The notes: generated by a model not told the origin, from the sequence alone. A stretch of 16,231 bases of DNA from F23-D06 sp045116675 (GCA_045116675.1 JBGUMF010000051.1:1-16231); one strand, 5' to 3'; counted from the first letter of the stretch, positions 6,503 through 14,502 are shown. Numbers and translations: made by a program.

Positions 6503-7879
6503 ATGGAATTACCTTTTGCAGAAGCGTGGAAAATCAAGATGGTGGAGCCCATCAAGAAATCCACAAGAGAAGAAAGAGAAAAGTGGCTTCTTGAAGCGCA
6601 CAACAACATTTTCATGCTGAAGAGCGACTATGTCTATATCGACCTGCTGACCGACTCGGGTACCGGTGCCATGAGCGACCGTCAGTGGAGTGCGATGATG
6701 ATGGGCGATGAGAGCTACGGCGGTGCCCGCAGCTTCTTCCACATGAAAGACACCATCACGGAACTTACGGGCTTCAAGTATGTCATTCCCACCCACCAGG
6801 GCCGTGCAGCGGAGAACGTGCTGTTCAGCTATCTGGTGAAACCCGGCATGGTGGTCCCCGGCAATGCCCATTTCGACACCACCAAGGGACACATTGAGAG
6901 CCGCAAGGCTTTCGCCATCGATGTCACTATCCCCGAGGCACACGATACTCAGCTGGAACTCCCCTTCAAGGGTAATGTTAGTCTTGAACTGCTGGAGAAG
7001 GTGTTGGTTGAGAACAAGGGCAACGTGCCGTTCATGGTGCTTACCGTGACCAACAACACGGTGGGTGGCCAGCCGGTGAGCATGAAGAATATCCGCGAGA
7101 CCTGTGAGCTTTGCCACAAGTACGGCGTGCCCGTCAACATTGACAGCGCGCGCTTCGTGGAAAACGCCTACTTCATCAAAACCCGCGAGGAAGGCTACGC
7201 CGACAAGAGCATCAAGGAGATTGTGAGCGAGATGTTCAGCTATGCTGACAGTATGACGATGAGTGCCAAGAAGGACGGCCTCGTCAACATGGGTGGCTTT
7301 ATCGCCACCAACAAAGAGGACTGGTACGAGGGTGCCAAGCTCTTCTGCATCCCCTTCGAGGGCTTCCTCACCTATGGCGGCATGAATGGTCGCGACATGG
7401 ACGCGCTGGCCGTCGGTTTGAAGGAGAACTGCGATTTTGATATGGTGGAAACCCGTATCAAGCAGGTCCAGTATCTTGCCGCCAAGTTGGATGAGTACGG
7501 TATTCCCTACCAGCGTCCTGCCGGCGGACACGCCATCTTCGTGGATGCCGACAAGATCCTGACGGAAATTCCGAAGGAGGAGTTCCCCGCCCAGACACTG
7601 ACGTGCGAGCTGTACCTCGAAGCCGGCATCCGTGCCTGCGAGATTGGCTATGTGCTCGCCGACCGTGATCCGGTGACCCGCGAGAACCGCTTCGGCGGTC
7701 TCGACTTCGTGCGTCTCTGCATCCCGCGCCGCGTCTATACCAACAACCACATGGATGTGATTGCCGCCGCCTTGAAGAATGTCTTCGACCGTCGTCACAC
7801 CATCACCCGTGGTTTGGAAATCACCTGGGAGGCCGAACTGATGCGTCATTTCACCTGCCAGTTCAAGAGATTGAAATAA
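6503..7879 (+). CDS. tnaA: Tryptophanase (tryptophan indole-lyase)
   Basis: This 458-residue PLP enzyme of the beta-eliminating lyase family is predicted to split L-tryptophan into indole, pyruvate and ammonia in the cytoplasm. Family motifs are continuous: IDLLTDSGTGAMSD (46-59), PTHQGR (96-101), NIDSARFVENAYFIK with Asp214 and Arg217 contacting PLP, and MSAKKD with Lys257 as the Schiff-base lysine. Tyrosine phenol-lyase is the close alternative. It is distinguished by a Thr in the TTT motif and an Arg (Arg381) that contact the phenol. Here those positions are Asp125 (FDTTKGH) and Ile381 (ACEIGYVLADRDP), as in tryptophanases, so indole production is favoured. The ATG at 6503 places the MELPFAEAWKIKMVEP N-terminus in line with TnaA. 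No TnaC-like leader peptide or tryptophan permease gene is visible nearby. Transcription ends at the hairpin 18 bp downstream. Confidence 0.9.
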   Translation: MELPFAEAWKIKMVEPIKKSTREEREKWLLEAHNNIFMLKSDYVYIDLLTDSGTGAMSDRQWSAMMMGDESYGGARSFFHMKDTITELTGFKYVIPTHQGRAAENVLFSYLVKPGMVVPGNAHFDTTKGHIESRKAFAIDVTIPEAHDTQLELPFKGNVSLELLEKVLVENKGNVPFMVLTVTNNTVGGQPVSMKNIRETCELCHKYGVPVNIDSARFVENAYFIKTREEGYADKSIKEIVSEMFSYADSMTMSAKKDGLVNMGGFIATNKEDWYEGAKLFCIPFEGFLTYGGMNGRDMDALAVGLKENCDFDMVETRIKQVQYLAAKLDEYGIPYQRPAGGHAIFVDADKILTEIPKEEFPAQTLTCELYLEAGIRACEIGYVLADRDPVTRENRFGGLDFVRLCIPRRVYTNNHMDVIAAALKNVFDRRHTITRGLEITWEAELMRHFTCQFKRLK

Positions 7880-7897
7880 TCCATAATCCTATCATCG

Positions 7898-7932
7898 TAG
7901 GTCGGCGGGCTTGCCCGCCGACCTATTTTTTT
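7898..7932 (+). terminator. Rho-independent terminator after tnaA
   Basis: A perfect 12-bp GC-rich stem (arms TAGGTCGGCGGG and CCCGCCGACCTA) with a CTTG loop and seven T residues. It ends 18 bp before the next ATG, so the DUF3109 gene either uses a promoter overlapping this hairpin or depends on readthrough. Confidence 0.9.
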
Positions 7933-7950
7933 CCATAAAAATCCAATCCT

Positions 7951-8523
7951 ATGTTGATCGTTGGTGATGTTTTGGTCTCGGATGAGCTGATAGACAAATA
8001 CTTTTGCTGTGACTTGGCGCAGTGCGCGGGTACGTGCTGCGTGGAGGGCGATGCCGGTGCCCCCGTGGCAGCGGATGAGGTGGCGGATCTGGACAGCTGC
8101 TACCCCGTTTTCCGGCAGTATATGACCGATGCGGGCATTTCTGCGGTGGAGGCCGTGGGAGAAACTTTTGTGCTGGATGGCGATAGCTTCGGCACACCGC
8201 TGATTCCAGCCACCAAGGCGTGCGCCTTCTCTTTCGAGGAGGATGGCATCACGAAATGCGCTATCGAAAAGGCTTTCCTGCAGGGCGAAATCTCTTTCAG
8301 AAAGCCAATATCCTGCTATCTCTATCCTATTCGTGTTAGTAGGGTGGGGAAGTACACCGCCCTGAACTATCACCATTGGGACATCTGCAAGACGGCATGT
8401 GAAAAGGGCAGAGCGTTGGCCCTGCCCGTATATAAGTTCTTGAAATTACCGCTTGTACAAGCCTTTGGCGAGGATTGGTACCGCGAGCTGGAGACGGCTA
8501 TAGAATCTCGTAGCTCCGTTTGA
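7951..8523 (+). CDS. DUF3109 family cysteine-rich protein
   Basis: This 190-residue protein matches the DUF3109 family, widespread in Bacteroidetes, whose function is not established. The N-terminal signature YFCCDLAQCAGTCCVEGDAG places cysteines at 19, 20, 25, 29 and 30. Further cysteines occur in DSCYP, KACAF, TKCAIEKAF, ISCYLYPIR and WDICKTACEKG. The pattern resembles the YkgJ-type zinc- or iron-binding cluster proteins (CxxxCC plus later Cys), so a metal or Fe-S site is likely by analogy. There is no signal peptide or membrane helix, so it is probably cytoplasmic. It begins 18 bp after the tnaA terminator with no evident promoter box of its own. Its last 26 bp overlap the 3' end of htpG on the opposite strand. 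Confidence 0.8.
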   Translation: MLIVGDVLVSDELIDKYFCCDLAQCAGTCCVEGDAGAPVAADEVADLDSCYPVFRQYMTDAGISAVEAVGETFVLDGDSFGTPLIPATKACAFSFEEDGITKCAIEKAFLQGEISFRKPISCYLYPIRVSRVGKYTALNYHHWDICKTACEKGRALALPVYKFLKLPLVQAFGEDWYRELETAIESRSSV

Positions 8524-10399
8524 CGAACTCGCTCAGCTTCTCCCCTGTGAGGATGTTCTGCGAGAGCAGGGCCAGGTCGATCATCTGCTGCACCAGTTGG
8601 GTGCGCTTGCCTTCGTCCTCTTCGGCCAGCAGCCGGCCCGCCAGCGCGTGGTTGCCGTTGACCACAATATTATAATGGTTGAAATCGCCGTAGAAGCTCT
8701 GTTGCCCTGACACTTTTTCCATGTCTTTGAAACGACGCATGAACTCGTTTTGCGTGATCATCACCGGCAGGTCGGTCTCGCTGAGGCTCTCCACCATGAC
8801 GGTGTAGGTCTTCTTGTCCACCTGTTTGGTGAAATACTCCTTCAAAGTTTTTTGTTGGTCATCCGACAGTTTCGACGGTTGCACATCGTCTTTTTTCTCG
8901 ATGAGCTTGTCGATGGTGTCGGCGTCCACGCGCGTGAAGCGCAGCTTTTCGTTCTTCTGTTCCAGCATGTTGAGGGCGTGCGGGTCAAGGAAGCCGTCCA
9001 TCAGCAGCACGTCGTAGCCCTTCTCCTTGGCCGCTTGGATGTACAGGTGCTGCTCGTCCGTGTTGGCGGCGTACAGCATGATGACGATGTCGTCCTTGTT
9101 GGTCTGCAGTGCGCTCACCGTGTTGCGGTATTCCTCCAGGGTGAAATACTTCCCGTCCGTGTTCTTCAGCAGATAGAAGTCCTTGATTTTATCGTAGAAC
9201 TTCTCGTCCGTGAGCGAGCCAAATTGCAGGAACACTTTCAGCTCGTCCCATTTCTTCTCGAAATCCTCGCGGTTTTCCTTGAACATCGACTCCAGCTTCT
9301 CGGCCACCTTCTTGCTGATGTAAGTGGAGATTTTCTTCACGTTGGAGTCCGACTGCAGGTAAGAACGCGACACATTCAGCGGGATGTCGGGCGAGTCGAT
9401 GACACCATGCAGCAAGGTCATGAATTCGGGGATGATGCCCTCCAGCTCATCGGTGATATAGACTTGGTTGCAGTAGAGTTGCACGCGGTTCTTCTTGAGG
9501 TCCAGTTGGTTTTTGACCTTTGGAAAATAGAGCACGCCGGTGAGGTTGAAGGGGTAGTCCACATTCAGGTGGATCTGGAACAGGGGCTCTTCCATCGACA
9601 TGGGATAGAGTTCGTGGTAGAATTTTTTATAATCCTCGTCAGTGAGGGATGACGGGGCTTTCTGCCAGATGGGCTCGGTGTTGTTGATGATGCGGGGCAC
9701 CTGCACGGCTTCTTCCTTGGGCTCCTCTTTCTTCTCCGTGTTGTCGTCTTCCGGCTTGGGCTCGGGTTTGCGCCATTCCGTCTTGGTGCCGCAGCGGATG
9801 GGGATGGGCAGGAAGCGGCAGTATTTGGTCAGCAGGCCCACGAGTTTGTTCTCGTCCAGGAACTCCTGCGTGTCATCGGCCACGTGCAGCACGATTTCGG
9901 TACCGCGGTCGGCCTTGTCGATCTCTTCCAGGGTAAACTCTGGTGAGCCGTCGCAGCTCCATTTGACAGCTTTGGCATCCGAAAGGTGCGATTTTGTCAG
10001 TATGTCCACGCGGTCGGCCACCATGAAGGAGGAGTAGAAGCCCAGTCCGAAGTGGCCGATGATGTTGGCGGCGTCGTTGCCTTTGTATTTGGAGAGGAAG
10101 TCCTCCGCGCCGGAGAAGGCGATCTGGTTGATGTATTTGTCCACCTCCTCGGCGGTCATGCCGATGCCGCGGTCGATGACGTGGATGGTCTTGTCCTCCT
10201 TGTTGACCTTCACCTCGATGGTAAGGTCGCCCAGCTCGCTGTCGGTCTTGCCCATCGCCGCCAAGGTCTTCATCTTCTGTGTGGCATCCACAGCGTTGGA
10301 AATCAGCTCTCTGAGGAAAATCTCATGGTCAGAATACAAGAATTTTTTGATTACCGGAAAAATATTCTCGGTCTTGACATTGATATTACCTGTTTGCAT
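8498..10399 (-). CDS. htpG: Molecular chaperone HtpG (Hsp90)
   Basis: This 633-residue ATP-dependent chaperone is the bacterial Hsp90. The N-terminal GHKL ATPase domain is complete: ELISNAVDAT with Glu31 and Asn35, DRGIGMT with Asp76, and the lid glycines in GHFGLGF (115-121). A short charged linker (about 205-235, rich in Lys, Glu and Pro) separates it from the middle domain, which contains PLFQIHLNVDYPFNLTGVLYFPK-type sequence and the SRSYLQSD motif with the ATPase-contacting Arg. The C-terminal dimerisation domain ends without the eukaryotic MEEVD tail, as expected. I chose the ATG at 10397-10399 because MQTGNINVKTENIFPV aligns with the family start; longer readings would begin at a TTG and add 39 unrelated residues. 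It is transcribed divergently from the alcohol dehydrogenase and overlaps the DUF3109 gene tail to tail. Confidence 0.95.
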   Translation of the reverse strand: MQTGNINVKTENIFPVIKKFLYSDHEIFLRELISNAVDATQKMKTLAAMGKTDSELGDLTIEVKVNKEDKTIHVIDRGIGMTAEEVDKYINQIAFSGAEDFLSKYKGNDAANIIGHFGLGFYSSFMVADRVDILTKSHLSDAKAVKWSCDGSPEFTLEEIDKADRGTEIVLHVADDTQEFLDENKLVGLLTKYCRFLPIPIRCGTKTEWRKPEPKPEDDNTEKKEEPKEEAVQVPRIINNTEPIWQKAPSSLTDEDYKKFYHELYPMSMEEPLFQIHLNVDYPFNLTGVLYFPKVKNQLDLKKNRVQLYCNQVYITDELEGIIPEFMTLLHGVIDSPDIPLNVSRSYLQSDSNVKKISTYISKKVAEKLESMFKENREDFEKKWDELKVFLQFGSLTDEKFYDKIKDFYLLKNTDGKYFTLEEYRNTVSALQTNKDDIVIMLYAANTDEQHLYIQAAKEKGYDVLLMDGFLDPHALNMLEQKNEKLRFTRVDADTIDKLIEKKDDVQPSKLSDDQQKTLKEYFTKQVDKKTYTVMVESLSETDLPVMITQNEFMRRFKDMEKVSGQQSFYGDFNHYNIVVNGNHALAGRLLAEEDEGKRTQLVQQMIDLALLSQNILTGEKLSEFVKRSYEIL

Positions 10400-10448
10400 A
10401 TTGTTGGATTTTATATTGAACAAAAAAATACCCGCTTGGATTGCAAAC

Positions 10449-10482
10449 TTTGTGCCAAACAATGCAGAAAAATGTATCTTTG
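10449..10482 (+). promoter_or_regulatory. Bacteroidetes promoter of the alcohol dehydrogenase gene (-33 TTTG, -7 TATCTTTG)
   Basis: TTTG at 10449-10452 and TATCTTTG at 10475-10482 are 26 bp apart from start to start, the expected -33 to -7 spacing of the Bacteroidetes primary sigma factor. This is the only promoter in the window with both elements clear. The predicted leader is about 55-60 bases. The divergent htpG promoter must share the same 146-bp gap, but I could not place it with confidence. Confidence 0.65.
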
Positions 10483-10545
10483 CACAAAAAATAACGTTCG
10501 TCGTTTTTGACGGCATTTAAAGATTATAACATAAAAAAAACTATT

Positions 10546-11712
10546 ATGAATCTTGATTTCACATTTCAGAATCCCACCCGCATTCATTTCGGTCGCACGG
10601 CGATGCAGCATCTGCCGGAAGAGCTGCGCCATTATGGGCCGAATGTCTTGCTGGTATATGGCAAAAACTCCATTAAAAAGAGCGGCTTGTATGACGAAGT
10701 GATGCGCATCTTGCACGAAAATGGCAAAAGTGTTGCGGAACTGCCTGGCATCAAGTCCAACCCCACGTATGCGCAGATGATGGAAGGGGCGCGTCTGGTG
10801 CGCGAGCATCACGCGGACCTGATCCTGGCCGTCGGTGGCGGCTCGGTGGTGGACTGCTCCAAGGGCATCTCCGCCTCGGCCTACTGCGAGGGCGATCCCT
10901 GGGTGCGCTATTGGGAGAACGGCGAACCTGTCGCCAACCCGGTGGTCCCGATAGGGTCCATCCTGACTATGACGGGCACGGCCTCCGAGATGAACGGCGG
11001 CTCCGTCATCACCCACGAGGACAAGAAACTGAAGCTCGGGCGCGTGTTCCCGCTGGAGACGATGGCCCCGCGTTTCTCCATCCTCAATCCCGAGTTCACG
11101 TTTACCGTACCCCAATACCAAATGGTGAGCGGCATCTTCGACATCTTCTCCCATCTCATGGAGCAGTATTTCTCCGGTGACGACGACTGCGTGAGCGACT
11201 ACTTGCTGGAGGGCGACATGCTGGCTCTCATCAGTGCCGCCCGCAAGGCTGTGAAGGACCCACTTGACTACGAGGCCCGCAGCAACATCATGTGGTGCGC
11301 CACCATGGGCTTGAACAAGATACTGGCCCTCTCGAAGACGCAGGACTGGGAGGTGCACATGATTGAGCATCAGCTGGGTGCTTACACCGACTGCGCCCAT
11401 GGCATCGGCTTGGCCATCATTTCGGTTCCCTATTATCGGTACATATACAAATATGGCTTGCATCGTTTCGTCCGTTATGCAAAGAACATCTGGCATGTGG
11501 ATCCGAACGGTAAGACCGATGAACAGGTTGCCTTGGAGGGCATTCAGGCGTTGAGCGACTTCATCGCCGAGATGGGCATCCCGCAGACGTTGCGCGAGGT
11601 GGGTGCCACGGAGGAGATGCTACCCGCCATCGCCGAGTCCACCATCAAGTGCGGCGGCTACTATGTGCCCACCACGGAGGATGTGCTGAACATTCTGAAG
11701 GCCTGTTATTGA
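10546..11712 (+). CDS. Iron-containing alcohol dehydrogenase (YqhD/butanol dehydrogenase-like)
   Basis: This 388-residue group III dehydrogenase is predicted to reduce aldehydes to alcohols, most likely with NADPH. The N-terminal nucleotide-binding domain shows LLVYGKNSIKKSGLYDEV (YqhD-like) and the GGGSVVDCSK motif (97-106). The metal ligands of YqhD have counterparts at Asp199, His203 (FDIFSHLMEQY), His271 (DWEVHMIEHQL) and His285 (DCAHGIGLA). Length and motif order are normal. Natural substrate cannot be told from sequence; YqhD-type enzymes act on short and reactive aldehydes, while BdhA-type enzymes act in fermentation. The ATG at 10546 follows an AT-rich leader and a well-formed promoter. 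A 63-bp gap separates it from the FISUMP gene and contains no terminator that I can see. Confidence 0.9.
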   Translation: MNLDFTFQNPTRIHFGRTAMQHLPEELRHYGPNVLLVYGKNSIKKSGLYDEVMRILHENGKSVAELPGIKSNPTYAQMMEGARLVREHHADLILAVGGGSVVDCSKGISASAYCEGDPWVRYWENGEPVANPVVPIGSILTMTGTASEMNGGSVITHEDKKLKLGRVFPLETMAPRFSILNPEFTFTVPQYQMVSGIFDIFSHLMEQYFSGDDDCVSDYLLEGDMLALISAARKAVKDPLDYEARSNIMWCATMGLNKILALSKTQDWEVHMIEHQLGAYTDCAHGIGLAIISVPYYRYIYKYGLHRFVRYAKNIWHVDPNGKTDEQVALEGIQALSDFIAEMGIPQTLREVGATEEMLPAIAESTIKCGGYYVPTTEDVLNILKACY

Positions 11713-11775
11713 GGGTTGAGGTTGTTTGATTTCAAGGGGGATTTGTAATTATTTCTGATTGATTAATAGTGTCTT

Positions 11776-13188
11776 ATGAAGAAAATATACCTTTTTTCAA
11801 TGTTTTTCGCGCTGTGTCTCATTGCATCAGCGCAGACCGTCATGCTTACCTTCACAGGACGCAACGCGGGCAACAGCTATGTGCAGCTTAACCGGGTTGT
11901 GATTACCAACCTGACCAAGGGCTGGCAGGAGACGCTGACATGGCCCGACACCACGCTGGTGATGACCGCCACGGGTATCGGCGACTTTGCGGAATCCGTT
12001 GCGGGGTCGCTGCGCCTGTCGCAGAACAACCCCAACCCGTTCAATGGCACCACATCGGCGCGGCTTCATGTGTACGAACCGGGCGAGGTGACGATAGAAA
12101 TCACCGACATGACCGGCCGTGTTGTGGTGGCGGACAACCATCTGGCTTCGAAACCGGGCTTCCACGACATCCGCATCAGCCTTTTTGGTCAGGGGTTCTA
12201 TTTCCTGACCGCCCGCCAGAACGGGAAAACGGCATCCGTCAAGATGGTAAGCAACGGTGGCGACAGCGGGAATAAGATAGAATATTTGGGTGCCGTGGAT
12301 GCGAATGATTATTCGCCCCGGCAGACCAAATCGGGTACACGCGGCAATACCACAAACCCATTCACTCCAGGCGACAAGATGGAATACGTGGGCTATGCCA
12401 TGCTTAATGGCGAGGAGGTGGAAAGCTGGCATGTTATACGGATGCAGGAAACCTCCCAGACGATGACGTTAGTGTTCGGAGGTGGCGCCGTGATTGACGA
12501 GAAGTCCTGCCCTGGTACGCCCACGGTGACCGACCACGAGGGCAACGTGTATGCTACGGTGCAGATTGGCAGCCAGTGCTGGATGCGCGACAACCTGCGC
12601 ACCACGCACTTTGAGGACGGCACGGCCATACCTGCCGGCGGCTCAAGCACAAGTATTACCACTCCTTACTACTATGATTATTCATCCTCAGGCATTGCTT
12701 TGACAATCCGTGGTTACCATTACAACTGGCCGGCGGCTATGCACGGCGCGGCTTCCAGCAGCGCCAATCCAAGCAGAGTGCAGGGCATTTGTCCAAATGG
12801 CTGGCACTTGCCGAGCGACGCGGAGTGGACGCAGCTGACCGACTATGTGAGCAGCCAGATTGAATACCTGTGCGTCGGCGACAACTATTACATTGCCAAG
12901 GCACTGGCCTCCACCACGGGCTGGAACACCAGCAGTAATACCTGTGCCGTGGGCAATAACCAGAGTACCAACAACGCCACGGGCTTTTCCGCCGTTCCGG
13001 CAGGCAACTACTACGGGTCGTCGTTCAACATCGCGGGCGGTGGCGCCAATTTCTGGTCTTCCTCCCAGAATGAGTACGACAGCTACAATGCATGGGCCCG
13101 CGGCCTGAACTACACCAATGCCGATGTGCTCAGGACCGACGTCAGCCTCAAGAACGCCGGGTACTCGGTCCGATGCCTTCGCGATTAA
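11776..13188 (+). CDS. Secreted FISUMP-domain protein with internal T9SS-CTD-like module
   Basis: This 470-residue protein has a Sec signal peptide (residues 1-19, cleavage in ASA before Gln20), so it is exported. Residues 20-75 form a conserved-looking beta segment (VMLTFTGRNAGNSYVQLNRV, NLTKGWQETLTWPDTT). Residues 81-160 resemble a T9SS type A sorting domain (LSQNNPNPFNGTT, EITDMTGRVV, GFHDIRISLFGQGFYFLTA) but sit inside the protein. A linker (161-240) carries two related motifs, KIEYLGA and KMEYVGYA. Residues 245-469 are a FISUMP (Fibrobacter succinogenes major paralogous) domain with the hallmarks GSQCWMRDNL, CPNGWHLPSDAEW, ATGFSAVPAG, FWSSSQ and the terminal YSVRCLRD. FISUMP proteins are surface or secreted proteins of uncertain role. 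A hairpin follows 12 bp after the stop. Confidence 0.85.
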   Translation: MKKIYLFSMFFALCLIASAQTVMLTFTGRNAGNSYVQLNRVVITNLTKGWQETLTWPDTTLVMTATGIGDFAESVAGSLRLSQNNPNPFNGTTSARLHVYEPGEVTIEITDMTGRVVVADNHLASKPGFHDIRISLFGQGFYFLTARQNGKTASVKMVSNGGDSGNKIEYLGAVDANDYSPRQTKSGTRGNTTNPFTPGDKMEYVGYAMLNGEEVESWHVIRMQETSQTMTLVFGGGAVIDEKSCPGTPTVTDHEGNVYATVQIGSQCWMRDNLRTTHFEDGTAIPAGGSSTSITTPYYYDYSSSGIALTIRGYHYNWPAAMHGAASSSANPSRVQGICPNGWHLPSDAEWTQLTDYVSSQIEYLCVGDNYYIAKALASTTGWNTSSNTCAVGNNQSTNNATGFSAVPAGNYYGSSFNIAGGGANFWSSSQNEYDSYNAWARGLNYTNADVLRTDVSLKNAGYSVRCLRD

Positions 13189-13200
13189 AAAAAAAGATAC

Positions 13201-13240
13201 CAAAACCGGAAGGCCGACGATAGGAGGCCAACCGGTTTTG
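13201..13240 (+). terminator. Possible terminator hairpin after the FISUMP gene
   Basis: Outer arms CAAAACCGG and CCGGTTTTG pair perfectly; a 2x2 A/A internal loop follows, then GGCC pairs with GGCC around a 10-base loop. Eight A residues precede the hairpin. The downstream T-run is weak (ACCTTTTGATG), so it may be a weak terminator or an mRNA-stabilising 3' hairpin. Confidence 0.6.
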
Positions 13241-13366
13241 ACCTTTTGATGAGTGCTTTCAAGCGCGGTGGCGCAAGAGGAACAAACAAATTGATAATTA
13301 AAAAAGATATTTCCTGCCGAAAAATGGGAAAGGTCAAAATAAAGACCGAACTATAAGAATATTATG
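13241..13366. other. Non-coding stretch between FISUMP hairpin and TPR-gene promoter
   Basis: I see no credible gene here. It holds only small palindromic bits, such as GCGC around a GGTG loop near 13264-13275 and GGTC/GACC around 13332-13347, none strong enough to name. Confidence 0.5.
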
Positions 13367-13374
13367 TAAATTTG
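13367..13374 (+). promoter_or_regulatory. Bacteroidetes-type -7 box (TAAATTTG) of the TPR-thioesterase unit
   Basis: TAAATTTG fits TAnnTTTG and would start a transcript near 13381, leaving a leader of about 100 bases before the ATG at 13480. No clear -33 TTTG is found 26 bp upstream. Confidence 0.45.
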
Positions 13375-13403
13375 CGATGTCATATTTTCAGATTATGTTC
13401 AAC

Positions 13404-13479
13404 GGACCTCGCATGGTCTAGGAGGTGTGGCGCGAAAGGGTTAAAATAGAGGTCCCCTTAATCGTAAGATCCTTTTTTT
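13404..13479 (+). promoter_or_regulatory. Possible structured 5' leader of the TPR gene
   Basis: GGACCTC (13404-13410) can pair with GAGGTCC (13449-13455), or its ACCTC part can pair instead with GAGGT (13422-13426). A small CTTA/TAAG hairpin (13457-13468) and seven T residues then lie directly before the ATG. This does not match a riboswitch class that I recognise, and the short pairings could be chance. Confidence 0.3.
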
Positions 13480-14490
13480 ATGAAATTCAGATTATTCCTT
13501 TTGACGGTTTTGCTCTCTATGGGTGCCGTCCTTTCGGCGCAGAAATTGCATAATCTGCGTGAAATCATGGATATTATGACCAATTCTGATGTCACTTATT
13601 CCATTGCAACCGCTGATTTCTCCGATTCCGTATATGATTATACCAAAAATTTGTTGGGTAATAATGTCTATCTGACAAAAGGATCCAATGGTATGGAAAT
13701 CAAGGAGTATGAACTGGAGGGACAGGCGGCGGAACTGTTCGACGAGGCGGAGAACTTCTTCCAGAAACAGAACTACTCCTCGGCTCGCAGCCGTTACCTG
13801 AAGGTGCTTGAGCTGAACCCCACATGTTACAAAGTCATCTCCTATATCGGCGACACCTATTTCCATGAAGGTGATTTGCAGAAAGCCCGCGAATGGTACA
13901 AAAAGGCTATTGACAAAAACTATATCGATTATCTTGCCCATTGGTTTTATGCCGACGCCTGTCTTGGTTTGGGCGACAAGCAGACGGCTCTGCGGGAGAT
14001 AACTATTGCCAAGGTGCTGAACCGCAACAATCCGCGTTTGACCAAAAAGTTGCAGCAAATTTATAAACTCAACAAGTTGGATTACAAGGACTGGTACTTT
14101 ACTCCGAAATATGCCTTGGAGAAGAGCTATGATGCCAAACTCGACAAGGATGTGGTGAAAGTGTCGTATGCGGATTTATGGTTGGGATATGCGCTGGTGC
14201 AGGCTGTGTGGCATTATGAGCCGGGCTATGCCGAGAGTATGGACAACAGTTTCCTGCTGCAGTCGAAAGAAGCGGTGGCGGCAGTGGCTCTTTCTACGGA
14301 TAAAAAAGCCCAAAAGAAGGATATTGCTTTGAGAGCTTTGGACAAAGCTTTGTCGGAAGGGAGTTTTGAGGCGTATGTTTTGTATGAGGATATTCTGCCT
14401 CAAAATCCGAGAGTGTGCTGGTATCTGGATGAGGAGGCGGTGGAAAAACTGGCCGACTATGTGCTGAAGGTTCGTTGTAAAATCAAATAG
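13480..14490 (+). CDS. Exported tetratricopeptide-repeat (TPR) protein
   Basis: This 336-residue protein has a Sec signal peptide (MKFRLFLLTVLLSMGAVLSA, cleavage before Gln21), pointing to the periplasm or outer membrane. About three TPR-like helical repeats occupy residues 82-185: AAELFDEAENFFQKQNYSSA, YIGDTYFHEGDLQKAREWYK, and the segment WFYADACLGLGDKQTALREI. TPRs form protein-binding scaffolds. The C-terminal 150 residues contain no motif that I recognise (KDWYFTPKYALEKSYDAK, WYLDEEAVEKLADY). The thioesterase gene starts 12 bp after the stop, so they are probably co-transcribed, though the products are in different compartments. The partner is unknown. Confidence 0.75.
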   Translation: MKFRLFLLTVLLSMGAVLSAQKLHNLREIMDIMTNSDVTYSIATADFSDSVYDYTKNLLGNNVYLTKGSNGMEIKEYELEGQAAELFDEAENFFQKQNYSSARSRYLKVLELNPTCYKVISYIGDTYFHEGDLQKAREWYKKAIDKNYIDYLAHWFYADACLGLGDKQTALREITIAKVLNRNNPRLTKKLQQIYKLNKLDYKDWYFTPKYALEKSYDAKLDKDVVKVSYADLWLGYALVQAVWHYEPGYAESMDNSFLLQSKEAVAAVALSTDKKAQKKDIALRALDKALSEGSFEAYVLYEDILPQNPRVCWYLDEEAVEKLADYVLKVRCKIK

Positions 14491-14502
14491 TACCTTTACC
14501 GA

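Noticed and set aside
6435..6620. A small GTG-start frame overlapping the tnaA start, considered as a TnaC-like leader peptide
   Set aside because: It runs through the tnaA start instead of ending before it, lacks the single Trp followed by Pro arrangement of TnaC, and is in the wrong frame of an intact gene.
6509..7849. A 446-codon minus-strand frame opposite tnaA
   Set aside because: All lyase motifs are in the plus frame; the antisense product has no domain and reflects codon bias.
8750..9652. A 300-codon plus-strand frame inside htpG
   Set aside because: It lies antisense to a complete Hsp90 gene and its Val/Leu/His-rich translation is typical of reverse-complement shadows.
10400..10516. 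Extended htpG N-terminus starting from a TTG at 10516
   Set aside because: The extra 39 residues do not resemble Hsp90 and would cover the divergent promoter region; the ATG at 10399 matches the family.
10411..11496. A 361-codon minus-strand frame opposite the alcohol dehydrogenase, running towards htpG
   Set aside because: It covers the iron-dehydrogenase motifs in reverse and would span the divergent promoter region; no plausible protein family.
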